Shown: in pieces, positions 47,230-54,154 of the stretch | How positions within the stretch are numbered: position 1 is the first letter of the stretch | Layout of the letters: the number at the start of each line of letters is the position of its first letter | From: Kosakonia sp. BYX6 | GTDB taxonomy: Bacteria > Pseudomonadota > Gammaproteobacteria > Enterobacterales > Enterobacteriaceae | NCBI RefSeq assembly: GCF_038449125.1 | Contig: NZ_CP151800.1 | Location: forward strand, 2,452,406-2,516,405 | Direction: 5' to 3' | DNA: 64,000 bases | Made by a program: the position numbers and the translations under genes | Notes under the pieces: model-generated | The model's input: the letters and a program-made list of their open reading frames with translations, nothing else | What the model was told of the DNA's origin: nothing | The model's database searches: none

Positions 47230-48267
47230 TTATTTTTGCGGGCCAACTTGCACTACAACTTTGCCGAAATTTTTACCTTCCAGTAAGCCGAAAAAAGCCT
47301 CAGGCGCATTCTCCAGCCCCTCAGTTACTTGTTCACGGTAGTTAATGTTCCCATTCTGGATCCATTTCTTCATTTCCTGCTGGAATTCGTGAATTCGGTG
47401 ACCATAATCCTGCATGATAATAAACCCCTGCAACCGTATTCTTTTTTTCAGCAAGGTATCCATCAATAAAGGAATTCGATCTGGCTTATCGGGAATGTTG
47501 GTCGAGTTATAAGCGCTGACCAGGCCACAAAGGGGAATTCGTGCGGACGTATTTAATAACGGCAGTACCGCATCGAATACTTTGCCACCGACATTCTCAA
47601 AATAGATATCGATGCCCTGCGGGCAAGCGTCGGTCAGTTGGTCAGCAAAGTCGTCGGCATGGTGATCGAGACAGCGATCAAACCCCAGAACTTCCTCTGC
47701 ATAGCGGCACTTCTCGCTGCCGCCTGCGACGCCGACCACGCGGCAACCTTTGATTTTACCGATTTGCCCGGCCGTTGCGCCGACCGGGCCGGTCGCGGCG
47801 GCAACCACCAGCGTTTCGCCGGCTTTCGGCTGGCCGATATCCAGCAGGCCCATATAGGCGGTAAAACCGGGCATGCCGAGCACACCCAACGCCCAGGAGT
47901 GATTTGGCATCTCCTTATCGAGCTTGACCAGCTTTTCGCCGTTGGCGGTGGCGTAATCCTGCCAGCCACTGCCGCCGAGCACCCAGTCGCCTTCAGCGAA
48001 ATCAGGATGCTGTGATTTAACCACCTGGCTTACCGTCGCCCCGACCATCACTTCGCCAATATTGACCGGCGGCGAATAAGAGGGGGCGTCATTCATGCGC
48101 TGGCGCATATAAGGGTCGAGCGAAAGGTAAACCGTGCGTAACAGGACTTCTCCCTCTTCAGGTGAAACGATGTCACCCTCTTCCAGACGAAAATTTTCCA
48201 TGGTCGGTGCGCCATGTGGCCTGGAAGCCAGCACCCAGCGGCGGTTGCGGTGAGAATCTTGATGCAT
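47230..48267 (-). CDS. curA: NADPH-dependent curcumin/dihydrocurcumin reductase CurA
   Basis: 345 residues from the ATG at 48267, the E. coli length. It is a zinc-independent medium-chain reductase: RNRRWVLASRPHGAP at the start, the nucleotide-binding AATGPVGATAGQIGK and LYFENVGG-type loop. It reduces alpha,beta-unsaturated ketones including curcumin. Sequence follows E. coli CurA almost throughout. Confidence 0.94.
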   Translation of the reverse strand: MHQDSHRNRRWVLASRPHGAPTMENFRLEEGDIVSPEEGEVLLRTVYLSLDPYMRQRMNDAPSYSPPVNIGEVMVGATVSQVVKSQHPDFAEGDWVLGGSGWQDYATANGEKLVKLDKEMPNHSWALGVLGMPGFTAYMGLLDIGQPKAGETLVVAAATGPVGATAGQIGKIKGCRVVGVAGGSEKCRYAEEVLGFDRCLDHHADDFADQLTDACPQGIDIYFENVGGKVFDAVLPLLNTSARIPLCGLVSAYNSTNIPDKPDRIPLLMDTLLKKRIRLQGFIIMQDYGHRIHEFQQEMKKWIQNGNINYREQVTEGLENAPEAFFGLLEGKNFGKVVVQVGPQK

Positions 48268-48333
48268 TGTGCGCTCCTGTGCTTTCAGCATGACTATTGA
48301 TAATAGTCGCTGAGCGCCAGGCGCGCGTTGCTT

Positions 48334-48909
48334 TTACGCGGTTGCGTTATTGAGCCGCACCACCAGATAGCGGCACGGATGGCTGCTTTCATTGATAAAC
48401 CGGCAGTCGTTCGGCGGCCCCAGTTCGAGGCAATCCCCGGCGTGCATTTCGTGACGGGTGTCTCCTTCAAGAAACACCAATTCTCCTTCCTGTACCCAGA
48501 TGAGCTGACGCGCCAGCGCATAGGAAGAAGCCGGCATCGGGATATCGCTGCCAGCCGGCAGGTCGATCTGCACGAGATCGATAGGCAAATCGCTGCGCGG
48601 CGAAACATGACGGCGCAAATAGTGGCTTTGCGGATCGCGCCACACGGGTTGATCGGCGTAGCGCAGCAGTTTGCCTTCCTGCATCTCCGCCCGGGCGATA
48701 AGTGTCGACATGCTAATGCCAAACGCGCCGGAAAGCCGCGCCAATAGCGCTGCCGTTGGGCTGCTCTCGCCACGTTCAATTTTGTGGATCATTGCGCGCG
48801 ACACCCCGGCTCGCTCCGCCAGTTCGCTCAGCGACCAGCCGCGAGATTCACGTTCCACACGAATTCGTGCACTGATCCGTTGATTTATATTGTCTGAGAT
48901 AGTATTCAT
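48334..48909 (-). CDS. XRE-family regulator with C-terminal cupin domain
   Basis: 191 residues: helix-turn-helix about 10-66 (WSLSELAERAGVSRAMIHKIERGESSPT) and a cupin about 100-185 that would bind a small ligand. It is divergent from mnaT by only 37 bp. An inverted repeat (ATAGTATT N8 AATACTAT) covers its own start codon, pointing to autoregulation and control of mnaT-ydcZ. No ribosome site precedes the ATG, so the message may be nearly leaderless. Confidence 0.87.
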   Translation of the reverse strand: MNTISDNINQRISARIRVERESRGWSLSELAERAGVSRAMIHKIERGESSPTAALLARLSGAFGISMSTLIARAEMQEGKLLRYADQPVWRDPQSHYLRRHVSPRSDLPIDLVQIDLPAGSDIPMPASSYALARQLIWVQEGELVFLEGDTRHEMHAGDCLELGPPNDCRFINESSHPCRYLVVRLNNATA

Positions 48910-48922
48910 ATCGTAATACTAT
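48899..48922. promoter_or_regulatory. Perfect inverted repeat, probable XRE-cupin operator
   Basis: ATAGTATT and AATACTAT, 8 bp each and exact, flank an 8-bp spacer that contains the regulator's start codon. TATAGT just beside it could serve as -10 for either direction. Confidence 0.65.
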
Positions 48923-48946
48923 AGTGTACAAATTTGAGGTTCAACC

Positions 48947-49465
48947 ATGAATATTCGTTACGCCGGGAAAGAGGACTGTGCAGAAATTGCCGCGATTTAC
49001 AACCATGCTGTCGTGAACACAGCGGCAATCTGGAACGATCAAACTGTGGATGTGGATAACCGCATCGCCTGGTTTGAGGCGCGCGCCCTGCTCGGCTACC
49101 CGGTGATTGTCAGTGAAGCGAACGGCGTGGTGACCGGTTATGCGTCATTTGGCGACTGGCGCGCTTTCGACGGTTTTCGCCATACCGTCGAGCACTCTGT
49201 TTATGTTCACCCGGACTATCAGGGCAACGGCCTGGGCCTGGCGCTGATGGAACGCTTAATCGAAGAAGCGAAGCGCCTCGGCAAACATGTGATGGTGGCA
49301 GGCATTGAAGCGCAAAACCACGGCTCCATTCATCTGCACAGCAAACTCGGTTTTGCCATCACCGGGCAGATGCCGCAGGTTGGTACCAAATTTGGCCGCT
49401 GGCTGGATCTGACCTTTATGCAGTTACAGCTTGATAACCGCACCGACCCGGACGCTATTTCATGA
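48947..49465 (+). CDS. mnaT: L-methionine sulfoximine/sulfone N-acetyltransferase MnaT
   Basis: 172 residues of the GNAT fold: EDCAEIAAIYNHAVVNTAAIWN at the start, acetyl-CoA motif VHPDYQGNGLGLALMERLI and a C-terminal W-L-D-L segment. It matches E. coli MnaT (YncA), which acetylates methionine sulfoximine, methionine sulfone and related compounds. GAGG precedes the ATG. Its stop overlaps the ydcZ start by 4 bp. Confidence 0.93.
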   Translation: MNIRYAGKEDCAEIAAIYNHAVVNTAAIWNDQTVDVDNRIAWFEARALLGYPVIVSEANGVVTGYASFGDWRAFDGFRHTVEHSVYVHPDYQGNGLGLALMERLIEEAKRLGKHVMVAGIEAQNHGSIHLHSKLGFAITGQMPQVGTKFGRWLDLTFMQLQLDNRTDPDAIS

Positions 49466-49911
49466 ACCAATCGCTGACGCTCACCTTTCTTATCGCCGCC
49501 GGTATCGGGCTGGTGGTGCAAAACACGTTGATGGTGCGCATCACGCAATCCGCGTCGACGATCCTGATTGCCATGCTGCTCAATTCGCTGGTCGGCATCG
49601 TGCTGTTTGTCACTATCTTATTGATTAAAAACGGTGCGGCAGGCTTTCAGGAGCTGGTTCACAGCGTGAAATGGTGGACGTTAATCCCTGGCCTATTGGG
49701 GTCGTTTTTCGTCTTCGCCAGCATTAGCGGTTATCAGTATGTTGGCGCGGCGACCACCATTGCGGTGCTGGTTGCCAGCCAGCTTATCGGCGGATTAGTG
49801 ATGGACGTGGTGAGAAGTCAGGGGGTGGCAATCCGGGCGCTGATTGGCCCGGTTTGCGGCGCGGTGTTACTGGTGATTGGCGCCTGGCTGGTCGCCAGAC
49901 GGCAGTTCTAA
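49462..49911 (+). CDS. ydcZ: DMT-family inner-membrane protein YdcZ
   Basis: 149 residues (E. coli YdcZ 149) with five hydrophobic helices, a half-size drug/metabolite transporter that probably dimerises. Translationally coupled to mnaT (ATGA overlap), so it may export an acetylated product. Its last 45 bp overlap the convergent gene that follows. Confidence 0.9.
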   Translation: MNQSLTLTFLIAAGIGLVVQNTLMVRITQSASTILIAMLLNSLVGIVLFVTILLIKNGAAGFQELVHSVKWWTLIPGLLGSFFVFASISGYQYVGAATTIAVLVASQLIGGLVMDVVRSQGVAIRALIGPVCGAVLLVIGAWLVARRQF

Positions 49912-50589
49912 CGGTCTAATATCGTAGACAAATTTCCGCGGGCTAAAACGGGCTTCCAGTGTCAGGCAGCCCGTTTCACTTTTTTGCACATACAAAATGT
50001 TCTGCCGCTCGGGGCCGCAGCGCGAAATCGGATACGCATCCGCCAGCAGCGCCGCGCGCGCCATTTTTTCCTGGATCGATCCCATTGTCAGCATCACCAT
50101 AAAACAGCCAGTAATGAGATATGGCCAACTCTGCCATAGCGGATGGTGGCTAATCTTTTTCACGCTATTGGGCAAAAAACCTTCGAAAAAGGCGATGACA
50201 TACACCGCCCCTAACGCCACAACCAGAATCAGCGCGATCAACGCGATAGTTAACGGTACCGAGAGAAATGCGCCATACACAATGGCCGCGTTTTTAATGT
50301 AATCCGGCTCAATACCAAACTGGTTATTGAGTAACTTCTCGGCATAAGTTTTGGCGATAAACAAAATCACCACGCTATAAAGAAAAACCGCCACTTTGTT
50401 GCGCACCACTAACGCCAGTAACGCGCGATAATGCCAGGCCAGCCAGATGCAAACGGCAGAAACTGTCAGGCAAAACAGAAACGCGGAGTCGGTTTTCAAC
50501 CAGCTAAATGCGGCGGCGATATAAAGACAAATCAGCCAGCTACGGCGAAAGTAACGCAGAAGTTTCTTGAGAATTGCGGTGCTCTCCAT
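49867..50589 (-). CDS. Integral membrane protein of unknown function
   Basis: 240 residues not recognised. Hydrophobic helices at about 16-32, 35-52, 64-82, 105-135 and 158-172 are followed by a 65-residue hydrophilic C-terminus with two cysteines (SRCGPERQN and ETGCLTLEARF). The N-terminus is basic. The gene overlaps the 3' end of ydcZ by 45 bp, an unusually long convergent overlap. A strong terminator separates it from ydcY, so it should have its own promoter. Confidence 0.65.
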   Translation of the reverse strand: MESTAILKKLLRYFRRSWLICLYIAAAFSWLKTDSAFLFCLTVSAVCIWLAWHYRALLALVVRNKVAVFLYSVVILFIAKTYAEKLLNNQFGIEPDYIKNAAIVYGAFLSVPLTIALIALILVVALGAVYVIAFFEGFLPNSVKKISHHPLWQSWPYLITGCFMVMLTMGSIQEKMARAALLADAYPISRCGPERQNILYVQKSETGCLTLEARFSPRKFVYDIRPLELPSGDQPGANHQ

Positions 50590-50610
50590 GACATCAAGCG
50601 TCCTTCATGT

Positions 50611-50635
50611 AAAAAAACGGGCCTTGCGGCCCGCG
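50611..50635 (-). terminator. Terminator of ydcY
   Basis: Read on the reverse strand: GCGGGCC-GCAA-GGCCCG followed by seven T residues, directly after the ydcY stop. Confidence 0.9.
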
Positions 50636-50639
50636 TAAT

Positions 50640-50873
50640 TCAGGAAATGATGCCACCTTTGGTGAGTTGTTCAAGCCGGGCGTCCATGTCCTCTTTATGC
50701 TGCCGACCATGGTGCGCAATGGCCTGTCGCAGGCGCTGTTGCTGGGCGTAACGCTCTTCGCGACTCAGCTCAACATCGTCGCTCAGTTCAACCAACAACT
50801 CGTTCATACCGGCAATCACGCCCTGCGCGATCGCTTCGTCGACGCGGGCGCTAACCTCCTCCAGATGTGACAT
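50640..50873 (-). CDS. ydcY: Small conserved protein YdcY (DUF2526)
   Basis: 77 residues, the E. coli length, and similar throughout (MSHLEEVSARVDEAI; ELSREERYAQQQRLRQAIAHHG; EQLTKGG). It is helical, charged and of unknown function. It follows the binding-protein gene by 10 bp on the same strand and is probably cotranscribed with it. Confidence 0.93.
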   Translation of the reverse strand: MSHLEEVSARVDEAIAQGVIAGMNELLVELSDDVELSREERYAQQQRLRQAIAHHGRQHKEDMDARLEQLTKGGIIS

Positions 50874-50883
50874 ACCGTCTCCT

Positions 50884-52479
50884 TTAATTCAGTTTCGCTT
50901 TCGAAAAATCACTGCCCATCAGGCTGACGCTATAACCGCTGACGTTGCTGCGCGTGGCGTAGAACGTTTTGCCGTTCGCCAGCGCAATCCACGGTGCCTG
51001 CTGGTAATAAATCTCCTGCGCCTGGCCGTAAAGTTTGGCGCGTTCAGCCGGGTCGCTGACCAGTTTGGCTTTTTGCACCAGGTCATCATAACCCTTATCG
51101 CACCAGCGGGCGGCGTTGGAACCGGTCTTAATGCTGTTGCAACCCAGCAGCACATCGGCGAAGTTGTCCGGGTCGCCGTTGTCGGACATCCAGCCAAACA
51201 GCGCGGTATCGTGCTCGCCTTTACGCATTCCGGCGAGGTACTCCCCCCATTCGTAAGAGACGATTTTCGCTTTCACACCCACTTTCGCCCAGTCGCTCTG
51301 GATCATCTCCGCAATACGGCGCGAGTTCGGGTTATACGGGCGTTGCACCGGCATTGACCACAGCGTCGCTTCAAACCCTTTCTCCACGCCCGCTTGTTTT
51401 AGCAGCGCTTTGGCTTTTTCCGGATCGTAGCTGTAGTCCTTCAGATCTTTGTTAAAACCGAGCATATTCGGCGGCAGCGGCGATTTCGCCACCGTACCGG
51501 AACCCAGGAACACCGCGTTAACGATGGCTTGTTTGTCGGTCGCATAGTTCAGCGCCTGGCGCACCAGCACGTTATCAAACGGTTTTTTCTCGGTGTTAAA
51601 CGCCAGATAGCCGACGTTTAGCGCATCAACGGTATGCAGGGCGAGATCTTTATTCTTTTTGATCTGGTCAAACTGCACCGGCGCCGGTGCCGGAATGATC
51701 TGGCACTCGTTAGTTTGCAGTTTCGCCAGACGCGTTTGCACATCCGGGGTGATGGAGAAGATCAAGTGCTTGGTCGGCACCGCGCCATCCCAGTAGTTTG
51801 GGTTCGCGATATAACGGATCTGCGCGTCGGTTTTATACTGCTGCAGCGCATACGGGCCGGTACCGATTGGCCAGTTATCGACATTTTCCGGCGAGCCTTT
51901 TTTCAGCATCGCATCGGCGTATTCCGCCGACAGGATTGAGGCGAAATCCATCCCCCAATCGGCAAGAAATGCGGCGTTCGGCTCATTCAGCACAAACTGC
52001 ACGTGGTTATCATCGACTTTCTTCACCTCTTTGATCAGCTTATCGAGGCCGACATCGGTGAAATATTCGTAATTACCTTGCGAAACATTGTGGTACGGAT
52101 GTTTCGGGTCCATCTGGCGCATGACGGAGAACACCACATCATCGGCGTTAAAATCGCGCGTCGGTTTGAAGTATTTATTGCTGTTGAATTTGACGCCCTG
52201 GCGCAGCGTAAAGGTCCAGGTTTTGCCATCTTCGGAGACTTTCCAGTCCGTCGCCAGCGACGGCACCGGGGTGTTTTTCACCGGATCAAAAGTCACCAGG
52301 CGGTTATAAAGCACCTGCGAACTAGCCACAAATGTTGGCCCGGAGCTGGCAATTTGTGGGTTAAAGGATTCCGGAGACGCTTCGGAACAGTAGATTATCG
52401 TATCGTTCGATGCCGCAAAGGCACTTGCCGGTAATAATGTGCTCAGCGCGAGAGCGAGCAGCGTTTTTCCTGTAGACAT
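50884..52479 (-). CDS. Orphan DppA-like periplasmic peptide-binding protein
   Basis: 531 residues: signal peptide to about AFA (22), then a family 5 solute-binding protein (TIIYCSEASPESFNPQ, VLYNRLVTFDP, WTFTLRQGVKFN, GTGPYALQQY, CNSIKTGSNAARWC). DppA-type cysteine pairs are present (residues near 28 and 258; 447 and 461). It resembles DppA (535) but no permease or ATPase lies nearby. It may use the Dpp membrane components, as other orphan binding proteins do, or serve as a chemotaxis ligand carrier. Confidence 0.88.
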   Translation of the reverse strand: MSTGKTLLALALSTLLPASAFAASNDTIIYCSEASPESFNPQIASSGPTFVASSQVLYNRLVTFDPVKNTPVPSLATDWKVSEDGKTWTFTLRQGVKFNSNKYFKPTRDFNADDVVFSVMRQMDPKHPYHNVSQGNYEYFTDVGLDKLIKEVKKVDDNHVQFVLNEPNAAFLADWGMDFASILSAEYADAMLKKGSPENVDNWPIGTGPYALQQYKTDAQIRYIANPNYWDGAVPTKHLIFSITPDVQTRLAKLQTNECQIIPAPAPVQFDQIKKNKDLALHTVDALNVGYLAFNTEKKPFDNVLVRQALNYATDKQAIVNAVFLGSGTVAKSPLPPNMLGFNKDLKDYSYDPEKAKALLKQAGVEKGFEATLWSMPVQRPYNPNSRRIAEMIQSDWAKVGVKAKIVSYEWGEYLAGMRKGEHDTALFGWMSDNGDPDNFADVLLGCNSIKTGSNAARWCDKGYDDLVQKAKLVSDPAERAKLYGQAQEIYYQQAPWIALANGKTFYATRSNVSGYSVSLMGSDFSKAKLN

Positions 52480-52758
52480 TATCAGGAGCCTTCTTTTTTA
52501 TGTGGAAGTTTGATCTCAGCACAGCAACAGCAAACTGGCAAATAACGAATGACTATCAAGTTATGCTAAAGCAGTTGTTTTCGCTGAAATATCCACCATG
52601 CTTAATAAGAAAATTTAGATTAAATAAATTTTGTGCCGTCAAGCCAGTTCGACGCGATCAATGCGTCGAGAATTCAATGGTTTTGCGCTCTCCTCCGCCT
52701 TTTGCTGGTGCCAGGAATGCGTATAGTAGACGCGTGAAGAAGTCTATGGGATGAAAAC

Positions 52759-54150
52759 GTGGCAAAAACACTCTTGCGTAGCGGCGATCTGGATGATTTC
52801 CAGGCCGTTGGCGGCGGCGGCCAGGCCGTATTCGATTCGGCATTGCAGATCCGAGAAGCACTGCGTCTGCGTAAACAGCAGGCTTTAGTCGATTGCCTGG
52901 CGATACCGCAGGTCAATGACGAAGGCGATCGTGTCGACTGGTATTCACCGATCGATGGCCGCTTTGTATCGTGGAAAGCGGCTGACCCCGAGGTGCGCGA
53001 CCGTGCGTTGCGTTACCTTGAAAGCACGCTGGACAGCGCGGCTTCGCTGAGCCGCAAATGTATGCAGTCGCCCAAAACAGCCCAACAGCTGTTTGGTTCC
53101 CTGCTGGAAAAAGCGCTGCAATTTCCCGGCGAAAACCATGTTTTTCTCGTTGATGGCAAACCGGTCATCACCTTTTGGGGCTTCGTGAATCTTAACGAAA
53201 GCGCCCGCGAAAACGTGCTCGAATGCCTGCACGAGCCGGAACCTGAAATCCCCGAAATTATTATCGAACCGGAACCCGAGCCGGAGCCGGAAGAAGAACC
53301 CGCTGCCGCGGTGACCTTCAGCCAGGCGGATGCGCCGCTGTTTACCCCGCCGCCGGCAGCCAAAGCGCAAGCCGCCGCTGTGGCGTCTGTTTACCAGGCC
53401 ACATCGGTTGATGAACCCGAACCCGAACCGGCGCCGGAGCCTGCGCCTGAACCGGTTGCGGCACCCGCGCCGAAAAAACGCCGTCGCCGCTATGTCCTGT
53501 GGGCATTGCCGGTCGCTGCCGCTGTTGCTGCGGCGATTGCTACACCGTTACTGCTCAAACAACAAGCATCCACCCCGGCGCCTGCACCCGTCGCGGCACC
53601 GCCGAAAGCTGTCGCTATTGCTCCGCAGCCGATTAAGGCCACGCCCGCTCCTGAACTTGTGGGCAACCTGCCGCTGCATCAGGCGGCAGTCGTTCCGCCG
53701 CCTGTGGTGGAAAAACCGCAAGAGAAACCGGTGGAAAATGAGCCGGTGGTGATCATGCCCATCCCGAAAGGGGCAATGGTGATGGACGCCCAGCAAGTGA
53801 AAATGGGCTCAACGAAATTCCTCAATGGCAGCTGGCGCGTGGCGATGGACGTTAAAGATCCCGTCACCGGTAAAGCGCCGAGCGTGCGTTATCAGATTCA
53901 GAACAACAAAGGCAGCGCGCGTATCGTGATGGGTAAAAATGTCACCTGCCGCGTAGACCTGTTCTCCGGCCTGCACGACACTGGCGAGCTGTTGATTAAG
54001 AGCCGGGGCAACGCGCGTTGCAGCGATGGATCTCACTACCCGATGCCGGACATTGCCTGTAAAGCAGGCACCAATGACGTGGCGGAATGCAGCGCGCGTT
54101 TTGACGCTAAAACCACCGTTCCGGTAACGTTCAGAAAGACAGGTGACTGA
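52759..54150 (+). CDS. srfA: SrfA, membrane-anchored proline/glutamate-rich protein
   Basis: 463 residues. A cytoplasmic N-terminal domain (1-155) is followed by Pro-Glu repeats (about 160-180 and 218-232), a basic stop-transfer KKRRRRY and one membrane helix (about 245-266). A Pro/Ala-rich linker and a C-terminal periplasmic domain (about 340-463) with four cysteines follow. It is the first gene of srfABC, named in Salmonella as SsrB-regulated. The function is not established. The stop lies 5 bp before srfB. Confidence 0.88.
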   Translation: MAKTLLRSGDLDDFQAVGGGGQAVFDSALQIREALRLRKQQALVDCLAIPQVNDEGDRVDWYSPIDGRFVSWKAADPEVRDRALRYLESTLDSAASLSRKCMQSPKTAQQLFGSLLEKALQFPGENHVFLVDGKPVITFWGFVNLNESARENVLECLHEPEPEIPEIIIEPEPEPEPEEEPAAAVTFSQADAPLFTPPPAAKAQAAAVASVYQATSVDEPEPEPAPEPAPEPVAAPAPKKRRRRYVLWALPVAAAVAAAIATPLLLKQQASTPAPAPVAAPPKAVAIAPQPIKATPAPELVGNLPLHQAAVVPPPVVEKPQEKPVENEPVVIMPIPKGAMVMDAQQVKMGSTKFLNGSWRVAMDVKDPVTGKAPSVRYQIQNNKGSARIVMGKNVTCRVDLFSGLHDTGELLIKSRGNARCSDGSHYPMPDIACKAGTNDVAECSARFDAKTTVPVTFRKTGD

Positions 54151-54154
54151 TTTT

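Noticed and set aside
47138-47230. Short basic peptide frame (about 30 codons) downstream of curA
   Set aside because: It covers a hairpin (GGCGGT/ACCGCC) and lacks a ribosome site; probably untranslated terminator-like DNA.
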